The translations under genes were made by a program, and so were the position numbers. The notes beneath the pieces are model-generated. The model made no database searches, was not told where the DNA came from, and saw nothing but the letters and a program-made list of their open reading frames with translations. Below are positions 1 to 7,624 of a DNA stretch of 25,596 nucleotides, piece by piece. Each line of letters starts with the position of its first letter. Position 1 is the stretch's first letter. The DNA comes from Ascidiaceihabitans sp. Lineage in GTDB: Bacteria > Pseudomonadota > Alphaproteobacteria > Rhodobacterales > Rhodobacteraceae. The stretch covers positions 1-25,596 of the forward strand of contig JALZUL010000172.1 of NCBI GenBank assembly GCA_023301665.1, in the 5' to 3' direction.

Positions 1-428
1 CAGTACTACAAGCACTGATACCTTTGGGGCTCGGCGCTGCGCTCACTATGACTTTCACGCAGGCATTGATGGCTAAAGGGGCAACTAAACTAATAGTGAC
101 GCGCGCGGTTTTGACATTTGGATTGAGCTTACTGCTCACATTATTTTTGTTTGGCTTTGAGCCTACGCCAACACACCTAGCAATGGCTCTTTCAGTAGCG
201 AATTTAACTGTGCTCGTCTGGTTTTTAAGAGAAGTATCGCTAAAGCTGCCTTTTCCCTTGCTTGGTTATTCAAGTTTTCTCCCCCCCATCTGTGTGGGAT
301 CGGCAATGTTTCTACTAATCCATCAATCGAATTTCTCGATTTTCGGGCAGATCGCAACAGGCACACTGATTTATTTACTAGGATTGGTGATCTCATACAC
401 AAAGGTTAAATCGTGGTCACGGGTATGA
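1..428 (+). CDS. Polysaccharide (Wzx/PST-type) flippase, C-terminal part
   Basis: The reading frame is open from the first complete codon at position 3, so this is the 3' end of a gene that begins outside the window. The visible ~141 residues are strongly hydrophobic. Three to four membrane helices can be read, with short basic loops and a Lys/Arg-rich tail (KVKSWSRV). This fits the last helices of a polysaccharide-exporting flippase of the PST/Wzx type, which moves lipid-linked repeat units across the inner membrane. The family call rests on hydropathy pattern and context: the next gene overlaps by ATGA and is a glycosyltransferase. An O-antigen polymerase or another polytopic envelope protein is possible. 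The stretch looks A+T-richer than the housekeeping genes further on (by eye, not computed). Confidence 0.6.
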   Translation, partial: VLQALIPLGLGAALTMTFTQALMAKGATKLIVTRAVLTFGLSLLLTLFLFGFEPTPTHLAMALSVANLTVLVWFLREVSLKLPFPLLGYSSFLPPICVGSAMFLLIHQSNFSIFGQIATGTLIYLLGLVISYTKVKSWSRV

Positions 429-1537
429 AACAGGCAGTTATCATCACTGGTCATTTCCCAATTCAGAAAAGAAAAAGTAGCATTCTCTGGGTATCCCAAC
501 ACCTCCAAGAAATGGGATGGCATGTCACCCATGTCACTGTTGGCTACAGTTGGATGTCATACCTCAAACCCGACGGAAGGCTCAAAGCACTGGGTTACAA
601 ACCCAAACGAGGGCTGCGTATCATTTCCGCATCCCTGACTGCAATTTATGGAGTATCACCGATCCACCCTGTAAAAACTGGATATAGGTGCATCGATCAG
701 GTGATGAGTGCATGCCACATTGGCTTCACCCAATTTTGGCGAACCAGATTGAAAACGTCATTGGCTGAGGCGCACTTGGTTATTTGTGAAAGCGGAGCAC
801 CTGTTTTGCTTGCCCCGACAGTCGCTGAGTTAGCCCCCAAAGCAGCACGGGTTTATCGTGTAAATGACGACATCCGGCTTCTAAATGCTCCTGAATTTTT
901 GATAAAAGCTGAGCTGGAAAACGCAAAGCTGTTCACGCGAATAAGCAGTGCTAATCAGGCACTCATAAAACGATTCCAGCACTTCAATGCCACAATAGAT
1001 ACAATGGGTATTCCCAAAAAATTGTTAGAAAAAGAATGCCTTCCACCATTCATGATATCTAAACACCAGAAACAGGTCGTTTGTGCAGGTACCACCCAAC
1101 TAGATTTAGACGCACTTTATCGGATAGCAAACCTACGCCCAAATTGGCGGATACACATCTTGGGGCGGACCAAACGAATTTCTAGAGATGAACCCACCAA
1201 TTTAAATTTCCACGGCGAATTACCTTTTGAGAAGGTAATTGATTATGTGGCTCATGCTGATATCGGGCTGGCCCCATACATCGACAAAGTTGGGATTGAG
1301 TATCAAACGACCAATAGCAACAGAATGCTACTTTACCGCAATTTTGGCTTACCGATTTTAGGTCCTGATCGATTGAAAACCCCCCAGATACCCAACATCT
1401 TAGGGTACAACGATCCGGATGTGTTGGATCGTTGTGAAACAATGCCTAAACGCCCCGAAGTCATCAACGACTGGGCGGTTCTTGCTCGCGCACTAGCTCA
1501 GAACGACGAAATCGTCCCCCCAACAGACGTATCATAA
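425..1537 (+). CDS. GumK-like glycosyltransferase (GT70-type, probable glucuronosyltransferase)
   Basis: The 370-residue protein has the two-domain GT-B layout of Xanthomonas GumK, which adds glucuronic acid to a lipid-linked xanthan precursor at the inner membrane. Seen: the N-terminal GHFPIQKRKSSILWVS patch, a CESGAPVLLA block near 121-130, VYRVND at 143-148, HGELPF near 263, and DIGLAPY...NRMLLYRNFGLP at 279-310. Aligned from memory, D148 falls on GumK's catalytic Asp157 and R300 on its UDP-glucuronate-binding Lys307, a conservative change. ATG 425 is preferred over the in-frame GTG at 413 because it overlaps the flippase stop as ATGA, implying coupling. Probable role: making an acidic capsule or exopolysaccharide. 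Sugar specificity is inferred. Its last 40 bp overlap the convergent spike gene. Confidence 0.75.
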   Translation: MKQAVIITGHFPIQKRKSSILWVSQHLQEMGWHVTHVTVGYSWMSYLKPDGRLKALGYKPKRGLRIISASLTAIYGVSPIHPVKTGYRCIDQVMSACHIGFTQFWRTRLKTSLAEAHLVICESGAPVLLAPTVAELAPKAARVYRVNDDIRLLNAPEFLIKAELENAKLFTRISSANQALIKRFQHFNATIDTMGIPKKLLEKECLPPFMISKHQKQVVCAGTTQLDLDALYRIANLRPNWRIHILGRTKRISRDEPTNLNFHGELPFEKVIDYVAHADIGLAPYIDKVGIEYQTTNSNRMLLYRNFGLPILGPDRLKTPQIPNILGYNDPDVLDRCETMPKRPEVINDWAVLARALAQNDEIVPPTDVS

Positions 1538-2847
1538 ACTCCAGAAATGTCGGTATGAGCGCGGGTAAAAACAGTGCCTGCATTTGCTTCAATCGCAAAA
1601 TTCAACGCACTGCCAGCCGCATCCGCTGTCGTATTTTGAAGCCACATCAAAGCTTGGTTCGAACATTTGAAAGCGACGGATGTACCATCGATATCACGCG
1701 CTATGGCAGTGCTTCCAACAACCCAAGCCTGCGCAGACTGAATACAATGCACCTCAGTCCCATTTCGAGAATAACCAAAGGAGCCGCCCAAGACGATCGA
1801 TCGTATTTGGTCATGCGTTGTGAAACCGTTGCATGACGTCGCAGGATCAATTCCGTTTCGGAAACCAGTGCAGTTTTGCAAGAACACATGCATGCCAGTT
1901 ACACCGTCCTCGTGAAAGGACCATCCATCCTTAGCACCAGAAGAGGCATCGCAATCAAAAAACGCAACCAATCCGTTGGTCCGACGGACCCGAACAGCAT
2001 CAAGTGGCACCGCCGCATTCGAAGGTGCCGAATACTTAAAGGTACAATTCACTCCTACAACATTACGCGCAGCTGTTGGATCAAGATGCAGAGCCCCCGT
2101 GATGCCGCCTTCGCAATGGATATCCTCTAGATACATGTCAGACGTATGGGAAATAAAGCGAGCCCCATGAAAACTACGGATCAACGCAATGGTATCGAAA
2201 TTTGGCTCAGAGCCGACATTCACATGAACAACACTTCCATCCAAATACCATGTCCCCAAAGTGGCCTGACAGGTTGCCAAATCCAGAGCAGCTGCAAGCT
2301 CTGTATAGCTCCCATCTGGAGTCAATACATCAGTACGAAACACCCGTTTCACAGCGCTTACAGGTGCCGAATACGTGCCTCCGGCATCCGTCCAATTTAC
2401 CGAGAATGGGCCAGTGCGATATCTAACAGGACCATCCCAACCTATAATCGCGACAGGCTGATTTGGTTCCTCTTTGCCATTCCGCGTAAATGCACTTTCT
2501 TCATATTCACCGGCTTTAACAATGACGCGATAAGCAGAACCTGTCGCATTCCCAGCAATAAACGCGCTATAAATCGTTCTCTTGGCTGCAGAGAAATCGC
2601 CATCAACCGCCCCATGGCCTGAATTCCCGTCATCACCTGTTAAGCGGTCGACATGAATGGCCGCTCCGCTCCAAATACCAGGATCGACCAACCCACGCGG
2701 AGAAAGGTTCGAAGTAAAAGTAGAATTCTGAACCGAGATTTCAACGGGAAATCGTCCGCTATCCCAACCAAAGCCCGAAGGGAATTGCAAAATGCTTGAT
2801 TCTGAAAAACTGTATTGAGGCTGCAAACCCACACCAGCCCCCAACAT
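1498..2847 (-). CDS. ghsB: GTA head-spike protein, beta-helix (GhsB-like)
   Basis: The 449-residue protein has Asn/Gly/Thr-rich repeats typical of a right-handed parallel beta-helix (pectin-lyase fold): runs such as VVGVNCTFKYS, VAFFDCDASSG, VFLQNCTGFRN and IVLGGSFGYSRNGTEV spaced like helix coils from about residue 230 on. The N-terminus has no signal peptide or membrane segment, which argues against a secreted lyase and for a virion component. Its ATG overlaps the stop of the upstream small gene as TGATG, so translation is coupled. That neighbour reads as the GTA spike-base family, so this is best explained as the distal capsule-binding spike, as in Rhodobacter capsulatus Rcc01080. The spike function is inferred from fold plus context; a phage-type tailspike or polysaccharide-binding protein is the alternative. 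Confidence 0.65.
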   Translation of the reverse strand: MLGAGVGLQPQYSFSESSILQFPSGFGWDSGRFPVEISVQNSTFTSNLSPRGLVDPGIWSGAAIHVDRLTGDDGNSGHGAVDGDFSAAKRTIYSAFIAGNATGSAYRVIVKAGEYEESAFTRNGKEEPNQPVAIIGWDGPVRYRTGPFSVNWTDAGGTYSAPVSAVKRVFRTDVLTPDGSYTELAAALDLATCQATLGTWYLDGSVVHVNVGSEPNFDTIALIRSFHGARFISHTSDMYLEDIHCEGGITGALHLDPTAARNVVGVNCTFKYSAPSNAAVPLDAVRVRRTNGLVAFFDCDASSGAKDGWSFHEDGVTGMHVFLQNCTGFRNGIDPATSCNGFTTHDQIRSIVLGGSFGYSRNGTEVHCIQSAQAWVVGSTAIARDIDGTSVAFKCSNQALMWLQNTTADAAGSALNFAIEANAGTVFTRAHTDISGVYDTSVGGTISSF

Positions 2848-3116
2848 CAAATCAGTCCCTTTAGGCCCGTCGCCGTCGTACCTGTTGCCAGCACTCGTGA
2901 GACACGAACAGGGTAAATGACACCTGCGGCCAATGAGGGCAAAGTAACAGTATCACCATTCTTTAGAACAACTGCGACATCTCCACCACGTTCCAAAATA
3001 ATGGCACGTGTGAGGCTCGCCAAATCCGTCGCATCATTGGGCGTGATCTCAAAACCGCCGCAAATGGGGCTACTTAGCCCGGAAGTGTATTCACTAAATT
3101 TGTCTGGAATGGGCAT
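2847..3116 (-). CDS. ghsA: GTA head-spike base protein (Rcc01079/GhsA family)
   Basis: The small 89-residue protein begins MPIPDKFSEYTSGLSSP, continues through FEITPNDATDLASLTRAI, and ends with a conserved-looking block YPVRVSRVLATGTTATGLKG. This is the pattern of the short 'spike base protein, Rcc01079 family' that anchors the spike on GTA heads in Rhodobacterales. ATG 3116 is chosen because AGGAGG lies 5 nt upstream (3122-3127); an in-frame extension upstream to 3152 would run through that ribosome site and an inverted repeat. The stop overlaps the spike gene start as TGATG, giving a two-gene unit. It is not next to any GTA capsid or tail genes here, consistent with spike genes lying apart from the main cluster in R. 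capsulatus. Recognition is from memory of the family. Confidence 0.7.
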   Translation of the reverse strand: MPIPDKFSEYTSGLSSPICGGFEITPNDATDLASLTRAIILERGGDVAVVLKNGDTVTLPSLAAGVIYPVRVSRVLATGTTATGLKGLI

Positions 3117-3121
3117 ATAAG

Positions 3122-3127
3122 CCTCCT
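3122..3127 (-). promoter_or_regulatory. Strong ribosome binding site of ghsA-like gene
   Basis: AGGAGG on the minus strand lies 5 nt before ATG 3116 and decides that start over the longer in-frame option. It is the most complete Shine-Dalgarno sequence I noticed in the window. Confidence 0.8.
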
Positions 3128-3130
3128 CAA

Positions 3131-3155
3131 TGATTGATCGCGCTAACATCAATCA
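3131..3155 (-). promoter_or_regulatory. Inverted repeat in the ghsA leader
   Basis: TGATTGAT (3131-3138) and ATCAATCA (3148-3155) form a perfect 8-bp dyad around a 9-nt spacer. It ends only 3 nt before the AGGAGG ribosome site, so it could be an operator or, in mRNA, a hairpin that masks or frames the ribosome site. The structure is seen; the function is unknown. Confidence 0.4.
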
Positions 3156-3209
3156 CGAGGGTTTAGCTTTTGATAACGGACCGTACGTTCCCGTCAGGGA
3201 CACGAAGAA

Positions 3210-3236
3210 GCGGCAGAATAAAACAAACCCTGCCGC
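3210..3236 (-). terminator. Possible ftsK terminator hairpin
   Basis: GCGGCAG (3210-3216) pairs with CTGCCGC (3230-3236) around a 13-nt loop, just after the ftsK stop. No good T-run follows on the minus strand, so termination would be weak or Rho-assisted. It also lies upstream of the spike unit and could be regulatory. Confidence 0.35.
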
Positions 3237-3250
3237 CAATACGTTTGGTT

Positions 3251-6200
3251 TTAGCTGTGTTCTGGAACAAGAATCTCGCGTTTACCAACGTGATTAGCTG
3301 CCGAGACTAGTCCCTGATCTTCCATTTGCTCAACCAGTCTTGCCGCCTTATTATACCCAATCGCAAGTTTACGCTGGATGTAACTCGTCGAACATTTTCG
3401 GTCTTTCACAACAATCGCAACAGCGGTGTCATAAAGCGCATCTTCACCATCAGTATTCCCACCCAAGCCAAGGACAGCATCGATGTTGTTTTCCTTATCT
3501 TCGTCAGGCCCATCGACAACGCCAGAAATGTAATCTGGTGCACCAAACGCCTTGAGGTGGTTCACAATTTCTTCGACTTCTTCATCGCTCACAAACGGGC
3601 CATGGCAACGCGTAATCTTTGCCCCACCCGCCATGTAAAGCATGTCACCCATGCCCAAAAGCTGTTCGGCCCCCATCTCACCAAGAATAGTACGGCTGTC
3701 GATTTTTGAAGTTACCTGAAAGGAAATGCGCGTCGGGAAGTTCGCTTTGATCGTACCGGTAATAACATCAACCGACGGGCGTTGTGTCGCCATAATTAGG
3801 TGGATCCCAGAGGCACGCGCCATCTGCGCCAATCGCTGGATGCACGCTTCGATTTCTTTACCGGCAACCATCATCAGGTCGGCCATCTCGTCCACAATGA
3901 CTACAATATACGGCAACGCCTCCGGCATTGTTTCTTCCGTCTCAAAGATAGGCTCGCCGGTATCCTCGTCAAATCCGGTTTGAACAGTTCGGCTGAACAG
4001 CTCACCCTTGGCCAGGGCTTCGCGTACACGACCATTATAACCTTCGATGTTACGAACGCCCATTTTGGACATTTTGCGATAGCGATCTTCCATCTCGCCA
4101 ACTGTCCACTTCAGAGCCACAACCGCCTTTTTAGGGTCTGTGACAACAGGAGAAAGCAAATGTGGGATGCCATCATATACAGACAGTTCCAACATCTTTG
4201 GATCGATCATGATCATGCGGCATTCTTGCGGTGTCAACTTGTACAACAATGACAGGATCATCGTATTGATCGCCACAGATTTGCCGGAACCAGTCGTACC
4301 TGCAATCAACAGGTGAGGCATCTTTGCAAGGTTCGCCACCATGCTATCACCACCGATGTCTTTTCCGAGTGCAAGCGGCAAGCGCATGTTACTATCGCCG
4401 AAATCACGGCTGGAAAGGATCTCACGTAGGACCACTTTCTCACGATTTTCATTTGGCAATTCGATACCAATCACCGAACGTCCGGGTACTGTGGAAACAC
4501 GTGCAGAAAGTGCGGCCATTGAGCGTGCGATGTCATCCGCTAGGCCGATCACACGACTTGCTTTCAAGCCCGGTGCAGGTTCGAGTTCATACATCGTAAC
4601 AACGGGCCCAGGACGAACCGAAACGATCTCGCCTTTTACCCCATAGTCATCAAGTACGTTTTCCAACATGCGAGCGTTTTCCTCCAACGCCTCATCGCTC
4701 AGATGATGCTTTGGTTCGCTCTCTACGCTTTCCAAAAGGCTAAGAGGCGGCAATTCAAAATCCGAATGCTTGTCCTCGAACGACAAACTAGGTTGCGCTT
4801 CCGCTTTCGCTCGCGTGCTCGGCTGAACCACTTTGCGGATCGGTTGCTGAACAACTTTCCGCGGCTCAGCAACCGGAATAGACATCGGCTGAGGCGTCGG
4901 CGTTGGTTGTACAGGTGTCGGCTGCGCCGCAGAAATGGTAACCTCGGGCGCGGGCTCTGCAACACGCTCTGGTACAACGGGCGCTGCAACAGATATTGGC
5001 GCTGCCGCTGGTGCCGCAATTCTCGGTTCAGCTCGAAGAGGTTTGACTGCCGGGGCAACAGGTGCTGTCAACGGTGGTTCAGCACGAAGCGCAACTTGTT
5101 CGATCTGCACCTCAGGCTGTGGCTGCGGTGTAGGTTGAGTGTTTAGAACCAACGGATCAGGCCCACGACCGCGGCCTTTGGTCAATGGCGCAACAGATTC
5201 AATCTGGATAGACGGGTTAGCGCGCACACGTGATTGGATAACACCGGCAATCTTGGCCTTAATGCGATCATCACTTGGAGCTTGCGCAATCTCATCTTGA
5301 CCGAAGGGTTCGATCAACTCTGACTCGGGCAACTCTTGGGCAACAGGCTCCGCTCGTTTGATCAAAGATGGCATACGGCCAAGTATCCCAGTCTTCACTT
5401 CCGGCTCAGCAGCAAAAGTTTGTTCTTGCTGAATTGGTTGTAACGGCGTTGCCACTGGTTCAGGTGATGCATACGTCGTCACCTCTGGCACGGCTGCCAC
5501 AGCGGCTGCATATGCAGCCGCCTCATTGGCCTCTGCGCGATTGCGTTCTTTACGATCCAAGTTACGCGCTTGCAGATCACGTGCAGCGATCACAGCCGTA
5601 TTAGCTCCTTTGCCAAGCAAAGTCATGAAACCTGCGTAAAGCATGATCAGACCAAGCATAAGAAAACGACCAGCGCGAACCAGTTCTGCCTGCGTGAAGC
5701 CAAGTACAAATGCACCTAACGCAACGATCCCAATGCCCATAAGAAAAGACATGAACTTGATTGCAAAAGTAGAACCCAACGGCAAGACAGTTAGGATAAA
5801 ACCCATCACCGTATCGCCAAACAAGCCACCCAATCCGAAATTATGCGTTTGGAGCCAAATCTGACCCGGCTCAAGCGTAGCGCCATAGATCGACCCAAGT
5901 GCGATCGCAATTGGAGCGAAAATCAAACGTCCAACCGCACGCTCTTGCCCCCAATGCACAGCAAAGCGAACACCCCAAGCCAATAATATGACAGCAATAG
6001 CCCAAGTGCCCCAGCCAACAATCATAAACAATGGCGCCGCAATAGATGCCCCACTACGACCAAGCCAATTCTGAACAGGGGCATCTGTAGACACCATCCA
6101 ATTGGGATCCTCTGGTGTGTAACTGCCAATCATCGCAGCAGCCATCAGGCCGACAATGATCAAAGCTATGCCGATCAGTTCTTTACCGCGTTTCTCGATT

Positions 6201-6256
6201 GCTTCGGCCATGTTGCTGTCCAACAAAGGATCCCGCCCGCGTGTCTGATATGCCAT
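3251..6256 (-). CDS. ftsK: DNA translocase FtsK
   Basis: The 1001-residue hexameric DNA pump sits at the division septum, segregates chromosome termini and activates XerCD at dif. Seen: N-terminal basic stretch, then four to five membrane helices (about 27-210), a Pro/Gln/Ala/Val-rich linker (about 250-510), the alpha/beta motor with Walker A GTTGSGKS at 653-660 and Walker B VVIVDE near 785-790, and a C-terminal winged-helix gamma domain (about 935-1001, with STSYIQRKLAIGYNKAARL) that reads KOPS. Length is normal for alphaproteobacterial FtsK. The start follows GAGG at 7 nt. It lies 21 bp after the aminotransferase stop and is probably co-transcribed. Downstream I expected lolA from memory of related genomes; the spike genes are there instead. 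Confidence 0.97.
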   Translation of the reverse strand: MAYQTRGRDPLLDSNMAEAIEKRGKELIGIALIIVGLMAAAMIGSYTPEDPNWMVSTDAPVQNWLGRSGASIAAPLFMIVGWGTWAIAVILLAWGVRFAVHWGQERAVGRLIFAPIAIALGSIYGATLEPGQIWLQTHNFGLGGLFGDTVMGFILTVLPLGSTFAIKFMSFLMGIGIVALGAFVLGFTQAELVRAGRFLMLGLIMLYAGFMTLLGKGANTAVIAARDLQARNLDRKERNRAEANEAAAYAAAVAAVPEVTTYASPEPVATPLQPIQQEQTFAAEPEVKTGILGRMPSLIKRAEPVAQELPESELIEPFGQDEIAQAPSDDRIKAKIAGVIQSRVRANPSIQIESVAPLTKGRGRGPDPLVLNTQPTPQPQPEVQIEQVALRAEPPLTAPVAPAVKPLRAEPRIAAPAAAPISVAAPVVPERVAEPAPEVTISAAQPTPVQPTPTPQPMSIPVAEPRKVVQQPIRKVVQPSTRAKAEAQPSLSFEDKHSDFELPPLSLLESVESEPKHHLSDEALEENARMLENVLDDYGVKGEIVSVRPGPVVTMYELEPAPGLKASRVIGLADDIARSMAALSARVSTVPGRSVIGIELPNENREKVVLREILSSRDFGDSNMRLPLALGKDIGGDSMVANLAKMPHLLIAGTTGSGKSVAINTMILSLLYKLTPQECRMIMIDPKMLELSVYDGIPHLLSPVVTDPKKAVVALKWTVGEMEDRYRKMSKMGVRNIEGYNGRVREALAKGELFSRTVQTGFDEDTGEPIFETEETMPEALPYIVVIVDEMADLMMVAGKEIEACIQRLAQMARASGIHLIMATQRPSVDVITGTIKANFPTRISFQVTSKIDSRTILGEMGAEQLLGMGDMLYMAGGAKITRCHGPFVSDEEVEEIVNHLKAFGAPDYISGVVDGPDEDKENNIDAVLGLGGNTDGEDALYDTAVAIVVKDRKCSTSYIQRKLAIGYNKAARLVEQMEDQGLVSAANHVGKREILVPEHS

Positions 6257-6277
6257 TTTACTACCTCGCCTACATTC

Positions 6278-7462
6278 TTATTGCGGAAACAAACAATCGC
6301 GGATCGCTTGGATCCCGCGTGTCATTTCCACTATTGGGGCCACCATAGCGACCCTGATATATCCGGTGCCCGGGTTCACCCCGTCCACCTCTTGCGCCAA
6401 ATAAGCACCGGGCAATACGCGGACGCCCGTCTCTTTCCACAGCTTCAAAGCCGCGGCTTCGCCGTCCTCAACTGGAATCCATAAAAAGAAACCGGCCTCG
6501 GGTGTGACATAACCCGGTACATCGCCAAGGATGCGATCCGCGACCGCAAACTTATCCATATACAAAGCACGGTTTTCGATAACGTGCTCTTCATCCGCCC
6601 AAACTGCAGCAGCAGCCATCTGCAATGGCAGTGGTAGGGGGGTACCCGCGTATGTGCGCAACTGCCGAATTTCGGTCATGGTCTTAGGGCCACCTGTCAC
6701 AAATCCTGACCGCAAACCCGGGAGGTTCGAACGTTTTGAGAGGGAATGAAATCCGACAATACGCTCAGGATCAGTGCCCAATTCAGCCGCAACAGTCAGC
6801 ACACCAGTCGGCGCTACCTCTTTGTAGATTTCGGAATAGCATTCATCAGCGAAAATCCGGAAATCGTACTTCTCGGCAAGACGGATGAGCTGTGTCCAAT
6901 AAGCCCGATCGGCGACAGCCCCCTGTGGATTAGCAGGTGAACAAATGTACAAAGCGACCGTTCGTTCCAAAATTTCTTCGGGCTGAGCAGCGTAATCGGG
7001 AAGATGTCCGGTTTCTTCCGTCGCAGCAACAAATACAGGCTCAGCTCCAGACGAGATACTCGCCAACATGTAAGCTTGGTAAAACGGGTTCGGCATCAAA
7101 ACGACAGGCCGTTTCCCATTTTTCGTCTCAGGGCACAGCGCCATCGGAGCGTTATACAATCCCTCGCGCGTACCGTTCACCGGCATAACATTCACATCCG
7201 GATCAAGCGTCACGCCATATCTGCGCGTTAGCCAATTACAGAACGCCTGCCGCAATTCAGGCGCACCCTCATTCGGTGGATAGCTATTAAAGCCAATAGC
7301 GTGTTCAGAAATAACATCTGTGACCCATGCCGGAAACGCGTGCTGGGGGTCGCCAATTGTCATATGGACCACTTCGCCCCCTGCTTCATGCGAATCCAAT
7401 AAGGTACGCAAGCGCGGAAACGCATAGGCCGGAAGGTTCGAAAACCGCTCAGGAAACTTCAT
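6278..7462 (-). CDS. dapC: PLP-dependent aminotransferase, DapC-like
   Basis: A 394-residue fold-type I aminotransferase (class I/II). Seen: SYPPNEG near 60, CSPANPQ with N178, FADECYSEIY with D206, the Schiff-base lysine K243 in HSLSKRSNLPGLRSG, and a carboxylate-binding Arg in GYIRVA near 370. The SKRSNLPGLRSGF and DECYSEIY blocks resemble proteobacterial DapC, which makes N-succinyl-LL-2,6-diaminopimelate for lysine and peptidoglycan. The substrate is inferred; many such genes are annotated only as aminotransferase class I/II. ATG 7462 is chosen, with GAGG about 9 nt upstream; a TTG one codon earlier is less likely. It is followed by ftsK after 21 bp. Confidence 0.75.
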   Translation of the reverse strand: MKFPERFSNLPAYAFPRLRTLLDSHEAGGEVVHMTIGDPQHAFPAWVTDVISEHAIGFNSYPPNEGAPELRQAFCNWLTRRYGVTLDPDVNVMPVNGTREGLYNAPMALCPETKNGKRPVVLMPNPFYQAYMLASISSGAEPVFVAATEETGHLPDYAAQPEEILERTVALYICSPANPQGAVADRAYWTQLIRLAEKYDFRIFADECYSEIYKEVAPTGVLTVAAELGTDPERIVGFHSLSKRSNLPGLRSGFVTGGPKTMTEIRQLRTYAGTPLPLPLQMAAAAVWADEEHVIENRALYMDKFAVADRILGDVPGYVTPEAGFFLWIPVEDGEAAALKLWKETGVRVLPGAYLAQEVDGVNPGTGYIRVAMVAPIVEMTRGIQAIRDCLFPQ

Positions 7463-7548
7463 CAAAACTGCCTCAGGATCGGGATCATTTGTGCCCCGTT
7501 TCCCCCAAACTATCTAAGACAACTGCTTTCGTCCAGAAAAACAAAGCT

Positions 7549-7582
7549 CTAGACGACAAAATGTGGCTTTTGAGTCGTCTAG
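7549..7582 (-). terminator. Terminator after the amidase gene
   Basis: CTAGACGAC (7549-7557) pairs perfectly with GTCGTCTAG (7574-7582); a further AAAA/TTTT stem sits inside beyond a 2-nt bulge. On the minus strand the stem is followed by a T-rich run (AGCTTTGTTTTTC). It lies about 43 bp beyond the amidase stop and before the DapC-like gene, separating the two transcripts. Confidence 0.65.
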
Positions 7583-7624
7583 TTTCATCTTTTAGCAAAA
7601 AAGTTGCGACCTAAATTCTAGAAT

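Noticed and set aside
1498..2847. Beta-helix protein as a secreted pectate lyase or EPS lyase
   Set aside because: There is no signal peptide or secretion motif, and it is translationally coupled to a spike-base-like gene, which fits a virion spike better.
1..3250. Prophage remnant
   Set aside because: Apart from the two spike genes there is no capsid, terminase, integrase or lysis gene and no attachment site; GTA spike genes are known to sit alone.
4703..5146. Plus-strand Arg-rich reading frames opposite the FtsK linker
   Set aside because: They are antisense by-products of the Pro/Ala/Gln-rich linker codons, with no motif or ribosome site.
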